From Purpureocillium takamizusanense (lineage: Eukaryota; Ascomycota; Sordariomycetes; Hypocreales; Ophiocordycipitaceae): a stretch of 64,000 nt of DNA. Each line of letters opens with the position of its first letter. The stretch's first letter is position 1. The DNA is taken from contig NC_063070.1 of the NCBI RefSeq assembly GCF_022605165.1, forward strand, positions 124,001 to 188,000, in the 5' to 3' direction. The notes beneath the pieces were generated by a model that saw nothing but the letters and a program-made list of their open reading frames with translations, was not told the DNA's origin and searched no databases. Positions 47,235-58,911 of this stretch are shown here, in pieces. The position numbers and the translations under genes are program-made.

Positions 47235-50200
47235 TTGTTGGCCGACCGTGGAGGATGGAAGTGAAGGGTGGTGGTTGGTGGTGGGTGCACCCGGGCGTCC
47301 GGAGTCACTCGCGGTTCGCCGATTCGTCACCAAGCCGCCCATGGCCGCGCTTCGTGAGCATGTACCTACGTGATGTGTGTATACACATACACACATTCAG
47401 TACCAGGTCCGAAAGGAAGGGGATGATGGATGTTTCACCACACAAATAGTATTTAAATGACCCCGATGGCAGCCTTTGTTTCTTTTTGTCCCTACCAAGT
47501 ACAGAGTTCGATTGCCCGAGGCGAGCGAGCGCTCCGCAGTCCGTGAACCAGAGGGCAGCAGCGCTCGGGGCTGGGTGAGATCTACTACTACGAAGTACCA
47601 CCTACGGTGCTTGCTCACGATGAGTCCTGGGGTTAGTAGTATTGGGGTGTCAAAGGGTTCAACCAAAGACGCCAAGCAAAAATGATGGTCAATGGTTCAG
47701 AACGCCACAGGGGCTGGCGATTGCCCAACGCGCTTGTCGAACACATCGAGCATGTCATCGAACACCACCATCACAGCAGCAGCACACACACACACTCACA
47801 CTCACAACTGCAACCCCAACGGCCGAGCAGCGAATCCGTCGTCAGAATGCCAGAGTTCGCAGTCGACAGGACGCCCGTGTTCCGTGCTGGGGCTTCGTGC
47901 CTAGCTTGGAGGTAGTAGTACTACTACTGCCTACTAGCCCTTGACCTTGCGCGTGATCCTTGGGTCGATCCGTCCCTGATCGCAAATGAGCAGTACGTCG
48001 GTAGCCCATTTCGTTTGGTAGCGAAGTGGTCTGCAGGCGACAGGGTTTCTTCCTGCAGCACGTCCGAAATTGGCTTGCGGGCTCGTGGGCGGGACCTCCC
48101 TCGAAGCAGCAGCACAAGGGACCCGAGCAGTAAGAGCAGGCAGCCAATAACACACACAATCTCCGAGAGGTCATTGGACTGTTTGTGTTATGAGTTTGGT
48201 ACCTACCTGAGGTAGCCAAGGCGCTGGCTGGTCTAGCGGCCATGATGATGAAGGAGCCAGCCGGGGAAATCATTTTTAGTGGCCTAACACGGTCTGACGT
48301 CGCTACTGGTATCGTGCTGGGCTCTGGACCCTCCTCATTAAAATCTAATGACAGGGATCCCGTCTCTGTTCGAGGCCGCCGACGGGGCAGAGCCAGGGGC
48401 GCCTGGCCTGTGGCCGTCGTGCGGACCTCTGGTTGAGGACTGATAGACAAAATTCTCTCATTGCGAGTTCTGGAAGGAGAGGGGCAATAAGTCAGATGCG
48501 CACTCCGAGGGTTGCGCCCCCCCGGTGCGCTTGTACGTCAGCCTCAGTTTTCGCGTCCTGGGCGACCGATACTACGTACAGTATACAGTAGGTAGTATTT
48601 TCCCCAAGATTGACGGGGTTGTACTTGAGCGATTGCGTGTGGCGCAACCGAGGCCTGGATGTGCGGGCATCCCAATGGGAGGTTTTCTCCTCCCCATCAT
48701 CACCATCGTCATCGTCAACACCAAGACAGCCACTGGCCCCCGGTGATCAATGACCAAAAGGGGCCCGTGTTCCGCCCGGACAGGGCCTAGACTGGCCGGG
48801 TGTGTTGGACAGGGCACGCCGACCGACTTGACAGGGCTGTCAAACCACCCCCGTGCTGACCTGTCAGCGACGTCAACCATCGTGCGCATGATGCCGTCGG
48901 GCCCTAATTCGGCGCATCCGGCACAGGCGGAGAAGGGCGACATACTACATGGTAAGCAGCTTCCCTGGCCGGGCGACGCCCAGGCTGGCTTGGCTTGGGG
49001 GGGGGGGGGTGGTCGCCTTGCCTGCATGGGAGTTGTGGTCAGTAATAAGTACCTGTCTGCAAGTATCGCTTCGAGCGGAAATTTGTCGCCAGGTCTATTC
49101 CAGTACGGAGCACGCAGATTGTAAGACCTGGCGCTGTTGATGCGAGATCTAGGCAGCAGAAGCCTGCCCACGAGGGTACGGTGACTCGCATCGGTGTCTC
49201 AACGAGACTGGGTGAAGTCGTCGAAGAACGTCGAAACTGGCGCAGATCGGAATTGGCCCAGGGCTTGTGGACGTGACGAGGGCAGGCATCCAACCCAGGG
49301 CCTGGTGCAGGTCGCGCCGGCGGTTGGTGGTGGTGGTGGATGCAGGATGGAGGGGAGGGCTTGCCGTGTGCGCGTGTGAAAAGGCGGGAAAGTGGAAATC
49401 TCAACTTCTGGGACGACTGTCTTCGACACCACCTCGGCCATCTTGTCCGTCAGCAGTCAGGATACTACCTTACTTACATACCAGGTTCCGCCGCGCGGGT
49501 GTGCACCAATTCCTTGATCACCTACGTTAGTATACCTACTGCGTACCAATGTACGAGTGCCATCTCATCATCACAGCTTCATAGATATGTTTCTGAACCC
49601 CCCTCCCCCCCAGTCGCCTGGCGCCGCTGCAAGGCCTCGGACGGGAGAGGCTTGCATTTGCGAGATGCAGGTGCCCCCGCCCCCAATCGCGTGTCGCGTC
49701 AGCCTTCCATGACCCGTTGTAATTGTACTGTACGTGTTCGGCCATCTTCGTTCCGAGCACAGCGGTTGAAGAAGGGTCGCCAAAGCCGCCTACTGGCTGC
49801 CTTGTCAGACGCTGTCGCAGGCCCTACCTTGCGTACTGTCTAAATGTACTTCGTAAACTGCACTCTCAAAGTTTGTCACGCGTTGGGAGGCCAGCTTAGG
49901 CGCGACGCAGCAAACCACGGCGCCAAGTGGCATGGGGCAACAATAGTCGCCTATGATGTATTAAACCGTCGTGGTAGAGACGAGTCTGTGGGCGTGGCCG
50001 TTCGCTACATCCTACGTACTATACTACAGTAGCAGTTGTGAAGCATGGCGATTCCGCGACCACGACTCTGATCGCTGTGCGTCATTGATGTAAAAGATAA
50101 GGTAGGTATCTACAGGCACTGAGCAGGTGCCTACAATGCCCTAGCTCCAATACTAACCTTCGAGTGAGGTGGGACTGGCCGGGGCATGACGACAACGACG

Positions 50201-52319
50201 ACGACGACGACGTCGCCTCCGCAGACACGGCTCCTCTCGCGCGGCGGCGGGACCGCTCCCAGCCCCAGCATCGCTGTCCTCGTGGGTGGATTTCGTGCAT
50301 CTGCGCACGGGGCCAAGCCCAGCGCCACCGGCTGAGGTGTGTTGGAGATGGGACGGAGCCTGATGAAGGTTTCCATCCAGCTCCCGGCCTGCCCCGGAGG
50401 TGCCCTACCTTGGTACTAGCATCCCCTTCAAGGTTCACTCCTCAGTGGCCTTTCAGCGGGCCCCCCAGGGGAGCTGGAGGTGAGGTGGCGGCCCCAGCCT
50501 GCCCGGACGGTCCTCTCAATAGTACGTATTGGATGTCCGTCGAAACGAGACGGGCCCCCATCCCTCCATCCCATCAACCACAAATCGACATTGCGTCCGT
50601 CCGACCCGTGGACCGCGCCGAGGGGACGGGAGGGTCCCTGCCCGCCAGACCCCGGCGTCTCATCCCCAGCTGCCGCAAGAGGGGCTGGGCAACCACTTCA
50701 CTCAGCAAAGCTCACTTTCCGCCGCCTCCACTGCTGGTGGAGCGGCTGGCCTGGCGTTCCATTCCCACCCAGCACGGCCAAATGGCCCCAACGGAGCGCG
50801 CTGCTGCTGGTGACGCCGCTGCACACGCCATGGAACCTTTCTTTGGCTGAGGCATCCCACCAGCGGCGAGCCCAAGGAAACAACAAAGGACGAGATGCTG
50901 TGCTGGCTTGATCGCCTAAATACAGAGTACTGCCAGTGTGGTTGCGGTAACTGGACAGTTACTCCACACATTTGGCGAAGCTAGATCCCCCCGGAATATA
51001 TACCGCGACAGTTCCTTCTGTCTCTCTCTCTGTGTCTCTCCCTCTGTCTGCCCAGCCGTCGCCCCCAACTTGGCATGGCGGCCGGCCAGCCGACTTCTTC
51101 CAAAACGGTGCTACACTACGAGCAGGATGGCGTCTAGGCGGGCAGATGAGAAGGGGGGACGACAAAGAAACAAGTCTCTGTCCCGAGGTTCTGGTAAGGC
51201 TCCTCCCCAAGCGCGGTAGCAATAAAATGATGGCGCCTCAGGTACCCCGTTGCTCGTATTTAGCTGCTGGCCGGAGAGAGGTGTGTGCCTTGCCTTGCGT
51301 CTTGGTCTGTACTACCTAGGTAGTAGTACTAACCCCCAGCTCCGCGAGAGCCCGGGTTCCGTGCTCCTAATAACCGGATGACGGACGGTTTGGAACGATC
51401 ATCCAGCAGCTCCTCCTCCAACTGTGCTGTGCTGTGCTGTGTACCCTCCCGTTGGGCCTCCGGACTTGCTTCCAAATGTTGCTTCGTCACCTGCCCCCCG
51501 GGTCGGGTCGGGTTCCGTAGCCCTGGCCGCAAACCCGTCCGCCCACCCCGCCCAATGGGGCCGCCGCCGGATCGAGACAATCATGTATCCAAGAATAACG
51601 GCCACGCAGATGCATCGCGAGCGAGCGAGTCGAGCGCCCGCGACGGGCGATTCACCCGCGCCCCCCGCGACAGCGGCCGAGTGGCCATGCTAAGGCATGT
51701 ATGTCTTGGGCCCAGCCTGGCGTCTTCGTCCGAGGTGGGCGGGTAATAAATAGCCTCGCCGGCCGTCGTCCAATCCGCGGGCGAGGCACAGGAGCTAAGG
51801 TAGGTACGCACCCGCGGGGAGCTCGCTCCGCAGGTGGGGAGGTACCTGGCACCCAGACTGTCAATTTCCATGCCTCCAGCACCAGCACCGCACCTTATTA
51901 CCGCAGGTACGGCCCTGCCTTGGTACTTGGTAGGCACGATGAAGGTACAGTGCGTGAGCAGCGGGAGCTGAGGCGGGCAAGGTACCGCTACAAGTCCCTT
52001 GCCAAAGCTACCACCCAAGGTACCTTCGGGACCTAATGAGCGTACACCTTAGCTTGCCTGCCTTCGTGCCCAGTCGCCCGTCCGCCCCTGGAAGGAGCTC
52101 GACGCTGTCCCGCCCACATTCCCCAGGCAGACCTACCTGAGGTGAGAGAGGTACGAGTACCCTACGAGGTACCTTGCCTACCACCACGACATGGAAGGCC
52201 TCGTCCATCCTCTGCAGCCGCCGCGCCTCCCCCCCCCCCCCCAAACCGGCCAACAATCAACCGCCTGCACCCGACACCCGCGCCAAACTGGGCCAAACCA
52301 CCCTCACACACCACCGCAC

Positions 52320-52500
52320 CACCGCAACCACTCATTTCTCCTCCTCCCCTTCTCCCGCCCTCTCTCCGTCTCTCCCCCCCCCAACCCGCCCGTCAATTCC
52401 ATCGCCCGAACGACGAGCATCGCTCACCCTCGCGGCTCTGCTTCCTCCTCCCTCCGCCGCCGACCACTTCGACTTGCCCTCGGAGCCTCCCTGTCTCGTC
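52320..52500 (+). promoter_or_regulatory. Pyrimidine-rich leader of the G-beta gene
   Basis: About 180 bp of nearly continuous C/T on the plus strand, ending about 70 bp before the start codon. CT-rich tracts at this position commonly mark transcription start regions or leaders of well-expressed fungal genes. The assignment is by composition and position only. Confidence 0.4.
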
Positions 52501-52568
52501 TCGAGTCGCCCCGTGTCGTCGCGCCCGTTTAGCAGCCGTCCGCCCCCTGGTGCAACACAACGGCCACG

Positions 52569-53989
52569 ATGAATTCCCAGGGCGCCAACGATGTCTCCCC
52601 CGAGGCCATGCAGGCGCGGATCCAGCAGGCGCGTCGCGAGGCCGAGACGCTCAAGGATCGCATCAAGCGCAAGAAGGATGAGCTGTCCGACACCACCCGT
52701 ACGTGCCCAATTGATTTCGTGACTGTTTACCCGCTGCTCCTCCGCCGTTACCTTTGCCCGTGCTGACGCGGGCGTTTGCCTCACCCGATTGCAGTCCGCG
52801 CTGTCGCTCAACAGGCGCATGAGCCGATTCCTAAGAACCAGCTCATGAAGGCCAAGCGAACACTCAAGGGCCACCTCGCCAAAATATATGCCATGCACTG
52901 GTCCACCGATCGAAGACACCTCGTCTCCGCCTCCCAGGACGGCAAGCTCATCATTTGGGATGCCTACACCACCAACAAGGTCCATGCGATTCCCCTGCGA
53001 TCCTCGTGGGTCATGACCTGCGCCTACGCGCCGAGCGGTAATTTTGTCGCCTGTGGCGGTTTGGACAACATCTGCTCTATTTACAACCTGAACCAGCAGC
53101 GCGACGGTCCCACGCGGGTAGCTCGAGAGCTTTCCGGCCACGCCGGCTATCTCTCGTGCTGTCGTTTCATCAACGACCGGGCGATCCTGACGTCCTCGGG
53201 CGACATGACGTGCATGAAGTGGGACATTGAGACCGGCCAAAAGGTGACCGAGTTCGCCGACCATTTGGGTGATGTGATGAGCATCAGCCTGAACCCAACG
53301 AATCAAAACACATTTATCTCGGGAGCTTGCGACGCCTTCGCCAAGCTCTGGGACATCCGTGCTGGAAAGGCTGTTCAGACCTTTGCCGGACATGAGTCTG
53401 ACATCAACGCCATCCAGTTCTTCCCGGATGGCCATTCGTTCGTCACGGGATCCGACGACGCCACCTGCCGGCTATTCGACATCCGGGCTGACCGCGAGCT
53501 GAATGTCTACGGCGTAAGTTCAGTCCCCTCCCCAGACCCTGTGAACGATGCCACTGACAAAAAGTGTCTGCTCTAGTCCGAGTCCATTCTCTGCGGCATC
53601 ACGTCTGTCGCCACCTCCGTGTCTGGCCGACTTCTCTTCGCTGGTTACGATGACTTCGAGTGCAAGGTATGGAGCAGCCTTTTTGAGACCGCGGGTCTCA
53701 CCACGCTCGCCAAGCATTACTAACAGCGAACTAGGTGTGGGACGTTACGAGGGGAGAAAAGGTCGGATCGCTCGTCGGCCACGAGAATCGTGTCAGCTGC
53801 TTGGGCGTTAGCAACGACGGCATCAGCTTGTGCACAGGCTCGTGGGATTCTCTGGTATGTTCCCCCCCTGAATCTGAACCCCCTTTCTTCCGATGGCGTA
53901 GTTCCACGGCTGGTCGTCAACCAGCTCGTTTCGAATTCCGTGCCCGTTGCTAACCCGTACTTGTACAGCTTAAAATCTGGGCGTACTGA
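52569..53989 (+). CDS. Heterotrimeric G-protein beta subunit
   Basis: Five exons, 52569-52698, 52795-53513, 53577-53666, 53735-53854 and 53969-53989, 359 residues, the usual length for filamentous-ascomycete G-beta. It pairs with G-gamma at the plasma membrane and transmits receptor signals controlling mating, conidiation and virulence-type development. Residues 10-45 are the N-terminal helix that packs on G-gamma ([20 protein letters not shown]). Seven WD repeats follow, e.g. [57 protein letters not shown] and the closing GSWDSLLKIWAY. All four introns (96, 63, 68, 114 nt) have GT-AG ends; the third carries a perfect TACTAAC branch site at 53718-53724. The last exon is a 21-nt microexon encoding LKIWAY and the stop; without it the seventh blade would be incomplete. 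Confidence 0.97.
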
Positions 53990-56900
53990 GCGAACCTCGT
54001 CAGCGATATCCAATGGAGGCATGTCTGGATATATCGACTCCAGCGGCACCGCGGACCCCATGACAGACCCGAATCTGCAAACGAATCGACGACTAATTCA
54101 GTCGTCAACTCCGATGGCGCCACGCACAACAAGCAAGTGCCGGCGTACGCAGGACGAAGTGACGACACGTACCTCCTCACATATATTACCCCCGTGGTGC
54201 TTTTTTTTTTCTTGTTAAAAACTCCGACGACGAAGCTTCGAGCGACACAAAGTCCAGACGCGAGACCAGTTGCGAGCAGCGGTGGGCCTGAGGGGGGAAC
54301 TGACTGACACGATACCTTTTTCCTTGCTTTTGTCTTTTTTTTGTTTTCTTTTTTTTCTCCGCCTTTCCACGAGCCGAAGGACTCTGCACCATAGTTCCCC
54401 CTTCACCAAGACACCGCTGGTCGTTGGCAAAGGGCGGTTGTATTACTTGACGGTTCTCTCATGTCCAAGGATGGCCTGTTTGTGTGCATCAGTGGCCCTT
54501 CAGCGAGTAAGGGTCGGCGTATCACGCAAGGCACGGCCACACGGAACAAGGGGACTTTATATACGCCATGCAGGATCACGAGCAGGAATATTGAAACTGG
54601 CATGGACACGTGGATGTTGTGGCGGGGGGTAGCGGAATGAGTCAAGCGTGGTCTGAGAAGAAGAGGAGTATTGGAGTCTATACCATGAACAGCCGGACCT
54701 TGACATAATACACTACGATGACCCGAACATGGCGGGGGTCGAATTCAACCATGGGCGTAGGACAGCTGCGTCAAAGGAGCGACTGGTGCCTCGCAGGATC
54801 GCTCTGCGTGTTCCAAACGTGATGTTGGCTTTCATGTATGTCGCGGATAGCGAGGGCGACCCTCGGCTGGGCGGTGTCGGAGCATGGCCGTGCTTCACGC
54901 CGAGTCAAGTCCCGGCCACGCGGCCCGAAGGAGTGCATGGCTCAAGCACGTGAAGCCCGAGTCAAGCCATTGTTCCGGTTTGGGGGGGGATGAAACGGGG
55001 AAATTTATCTGCCAAAGGCTCCATGACGTCGTCGCAAATGGACACACTTGAAACCACTCGCACGCGGCGACGTGGAACGGTATGGGCTATGCATACGATG
55101 GCAGGACGAGCCCTCGCGATGTGTTTATGTATGCCTCGTGCATTTTCGGTTCTTGACCTGAGAGACGGGGGATGCAGCAGTACTGTACTGTTGCCTCAAC
55201 GACGGGCAACGATAGTGGTGGCGATGGAGGTGTCGAGGGCGAGGTGTGTTACTCACGCGTGAGGCGCACGGTCCCGCTTCTCAAGAACAGACGTGAAGTG
55301 TATGCGCTGGGGGCCCAGCTCATCAGGGACTTTCCCTGGGGCAACGGGCGTGTGACGTCCAAGAAAAGAAGAAGCAAACAGCACAGCACTGACCTGGTCG
55401 ATGTACGATGGAGAGAGAGGGGGGAGAGGGAGAGGAAAAGGGAAGAGGATGCGCCAGATATAGAAACGGAAGTCAAGGGAGGGTGGGGAGGGAAAGAAGG
55501 AAAAGGGGACAGAGCTTGAGAGCATGACAGCCTCGTCGTCGGTTGCTCCATTCACACTACGTACCTACCACGTACGAGTATGACAGTACCGTATACAGTA
55601 CGTCCTCCGTATATCAAAGGAAAGGGGGAAACCAAATGGGCAGGCTCCGGCGCAAGGGCGCGCCTTCCTTTTTTTGCTTTTTTCCCTCCTTCTTCTCTCT
55701 TGGTCCCGCTGCCGCAGAAAACAAAGACGCTGCAAACGTACTATCTACTAATGTAATGCCATGTAATGCTACTGTACCTACTCATGTACATCAGCACTTA
55801 CCAAGTGCCAAGGTAGTCGTAAAAGTCGAAGGAGTATACGGCTCGGGTCCCGCCAAGCACGGCAACTTTCCAGGGTTACGGACAGTATACTACGAGTAAG
55901 GAAAGGAGGAGATGATGCAATATGGGGGGGTTGAAGGCGCTTGCCAGGATCAAGAAAGAGACCTTGTTGCTGACCTTGCTGACCTTGCTGACCGGGCCGG
56001 TGACGGTGATGTGTGGTACGTGGTGGTGATGATGATGATGGACGTTGATGAGGATGACGGGTGACTGCCGGTGGGCTTTGATGAAACGCGCTAAGGGATG
56101 AAACTGCCGCCAGCTGCCAAGTCTATCCCAGATTCGATGCTGCGTAATCAGAGGCGGTCCATCATAGTACGGGTTGGTCTGGCAAAAGAAACGCCACTCT
56201 TCTGCCGGCGTCCTTGACTGTGGTGCTGTACGAAGTATTACTGCGCTGCGCCGCCCGTATGAGAACATTGAACGTGAGGGCCGTGCCGTCGGGGGGGTGA
56301 GGGGGCTTGTGTAGATGTGGAAGTTACGAATGCTACTTCGTACACACCTGACCACCTGAGCATCACTCTATCGTATCGGACGGCCAGTGAAGCATGTTAG
56401 TTTACTGGGCCGGATGCCTCCCCCCCGGGGCGTCGCATGGCCGGTCCTCTCTGTCACGAGTGATGCAAGCAATGCAGCCTGCCCCCTCGTCTCAAGTCAA
56501 CAAATGACCTCTTCCTCCCGGTAAAATAATGTAGTGGGCTTGCTTGGAGTCGTCAGTCACCACCACAATGCAAGGAAACAACTACTTTCTGCCTTTCCCC
56601 CTTGCCTCTCTATCCACGGCGTCGGGGGCACCCACATAACATACGCCACATTATACGAGCAACAGACTCCTCACGGGCTTAATAAAAGCACTGCGCCCGC
56701 ATCACAATAAAAATCCGCGAATTTGGCAGGGCGCTTTTTTCCGTCCACACGAGTTTCCACTCCCAGGCGGGTGGGCGGGGCGAGCTGGAACAAAACGAAA
56801 CAGCGCATGTCCGGTTGTGCGATCAATGCGCGGCGGCGCACTTGCCCGTGTCACGGTCCGGCTTCTATTTTGGCCCCCCCGTCGCAATGTCCGTTTGGTC

Positions 56901-57022
56901 GTTTGTTTGCTTGCCAGACAGCCAGAAAAAGGAGTCAAAATAACAATGCAATAACCCCCCCATCCATCAGTGAGTGGGGAGAGGAGGGACGAACGGCGGT
57001 CCCTTTTGCCGGGGCTGCTGTT

Positions 57023-57045
57023 GCAGCAGCAGCAGCAGCAGCAGC
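57023..57045. repeat. (GCA)n trinucleotide repeat
   Basis: Seven GCA units in spacer. Confidence 0.88.
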
Positions 57046-57633
57046 ATCAGACGGCATGTGTTGGCGCGCCATGACTGAGTCGTGGCTTGATTAAAGAAGA
57101 CTCGTGCTGGCTTCCAATTGCATCCATTTCGTCAGGGGCAATCATTAAGTTCGTGGTAGGGGGGGGGATGTCCTGCGTTGTCTTTCTTAAGAAGTGCTTG
57201 TACTACCGTACGTGTCTTATTCCGCACTAGGGCGGGCGGCGCCACGAGGCGACGACGACGATGATGACGGGGGTAACCCTGGCTGGGCTTGACTGCCCCT
57301 CCATCCATCATCCCAGCCGCGGCCACACAAACACGGTCACACACACACTCTCTCTCTCTCGTCAACTCGCTCCGTCCTCGCGCCGTGCTGATCTTCACCC
57401 GCCGTCGCCGGAACCACGCGCACGCACGCACAAACACAACAAATAAATCCAGACAACCTGACACTACTACTCCATACCCCTGCAAGGCCACACGAGCAAC
57501 CAGATCCCGTCTTGACGTCTCGCCGTACGTTGGAGCCCGCGCCACCGCCATCCGTTGTCCAACCACCACCACCTCACCCCATCTGCTGAAACGGACTTCG
57601 TTGCGTTGCGTCTCCGCCTGCCGCGCAGACACG

Positions 57634-57680
<47 letters not shown>
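57634..57680. repeat. 47-nt uninterrupted poly(C) tract
   Basis: Forty-seven consecutive C on the plus strand (poly-G on the other), flanked by ACG and TTCCCTCCCTT. It ends 302 bp before the ATG of the phosducin-like gene, inside a pyrimidine-rich leader or promoter. The exact length may be affected by homopolymer sequencing or assembly error. Confidence 0.9.
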
Positions 57681-57982
57681 TTCCCTCCCTTACTTGTCCA
57701 CGTCTACTTTTGGCTCGACTCTCGCACGCGCCCGACGGAGCCCTTCTCTCCCTTCTTTCATGCGCCCGTTTCTCACGGTTACGTTCCCGACCGCCTCCCT
57801 CTGCTCCCCCTGCTCCACTCCTTCGAGAAGTGCCATCCAACGCCAGAGCCGGTTGCCGCGACCAACCGAGCCCGCGACGTCGCCATCCCCGAACCCTGAG
57901 ACCGACCCTCCCTCCCCCGGCGTCGCTACTTAAATAAAGCCTGCGCTCCCCCCGGGCCGCCATCGTCGGCCCCGTCCCCGCC

Positions 57983-58911
57983 ATGGCCACCGCTGCCCAG
58001 GAAGAATTCGACGATCTGGTCGCCAAGAACACTGCCCGCGAGACGCTCCATCCCGAGGACCGTCGCGACGACGACGACGACGACGACGACGACCAAGACG
58101 AAGAGACGGCATACCGCAACGCGCAAATCGACGCCGCCATGCGCATACCCACCGCCGGCCCGGAGCTCAAGCTCCCGCCCGCGTCCTTTGACAGCGGCCG
58201 CGCCACGGGCGTCAAGGGCGTCATCGCAGATGCCCGCTCCTTCCAGACGGCCCGCCGGTCAAAGTGGGTGGACCGCGCCAAGTCGGCCCGCAGGAGCATC
58301 TTGGGCCTCGCCGGCGTGACCGGCAACAACGCCGGCGGCTCCAGGAGCGAAAGTGAGACGGACGAGGACGCCCGGAGCGGCGACCACTCGGATGAGGAGT
58401 CGTTTCTGCGGGAGTGGCGCGAGACGCGGAGGCGGGAGCTCGAGCGCGAGTCCAGCCGCGAGGTCCGCAACAGGAGGACGAGCCCGAGTGTGCGGCTGTA
58501 CGGCCGGTTAGACGAGGTCGATGCCATGGGGTACCTGGACGCCATTGAAAAGGTCCGGCGCGAGACCAAGGTTGTCGTCTTCGTCTACGACAACGAGGTA
58601 TGTAGCAGTCCCTTGATGATCCGGTGTCTCCGAACCCGGACCGAGCTGACAGGCGTTGACAGTGCGACGTATCGGCCACTATCGAGTCAGCCATGCTGCC
58701 CCTCGTCAAGGAGAACCCAGAAGTCCACTTCGTAAAGGTCCACTACGACGACATCGAGTTCGACCCTGCCGCGGTGCCGTCGCTCTTGGCCTACCGCAAC
58801 CAGGGCGATTTGTTTGCCAACCTGACGGGGATCATCGAGATGATGCCCGACGACGACTCGTTTGACAGCGGCTCGCTCAAGCACATTCTTCAGGCACACG
58901 ACGTGCTATAG
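57983..58911 (+). CDS. Phosducin-like protein (G-beta-gamma folding partner, BDM-1 type)
   Basis: Two exons, 57983-58597 and 58663-58911, 287 residues. Phosducin-like proteins of this class work with the CCT chaperonin to assemble G-beta-gamma dimers; loss in Cryphonectria (bdm-1) mimics loss of G-beta. The protein has an acidic Asp run at 30-37, then TGVKGVIADARSFQ (75-88), which corresponds to the helix-1 G-beta-gamma contact motif of phosducins. A Ser/Glu-rich linker is followed by a thioredoxin-like domain from about 165 to the end (YLDAIEKVRRETKVVVFVYDN, CDVSATIESAMLPLVKENPEV, FVKVHYDDIEFD, VPSLLAYRNQGDLFANL). No CxxC active site is present, as expected for phosducins. The 65-nt intron (58598-58662; GTATGT...CAG) joins YDNE to CDVSA. 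The C-terminal DDSFDSGSLKHIL matches the family ending. The gene lies 4 kb downstream of, and in the same direction as, G-beta. Confidence 0.92.

Larger units (their letters stand above)
46108..52568. other. 6.5-kb spacer, largest gene-free gap of the window
   Basis: No firmly supported gene. It contains a CA/TA compound tract (46621-46652), GGCC stretches near 46750-46768, GTAT/GTAC arrays (about 46935-46960 and 47080-47118), (GGTCT)5 at 47210-47234 and a C14 run at 52229-52242. It also holds the densest GGTA/TACC patches of the window (50095-50160, 51300-51330, 51790-52190). A minus-strand stretch with protein-like but frame-broken character lies at about 47960-48440 (see findings). The last 250 bp are a CT-rich leader for the G-beta gene. 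Confidence 0.55.
53990..57982. other. 4-kb spacer between G-beta and phosducin-like genes
   Basis: No supported gene. Notable contents are T-rich runs just after the G-beta stop (54200-54360), a short ACCTTGCTG triplication (55961-55992), CAG-type repeats (57023-57045) and the 47-base C tract (57634-57680). Open frames are short or low-complexity. The final 300 bp are a CT-rich leader. Confidence 0.6.
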
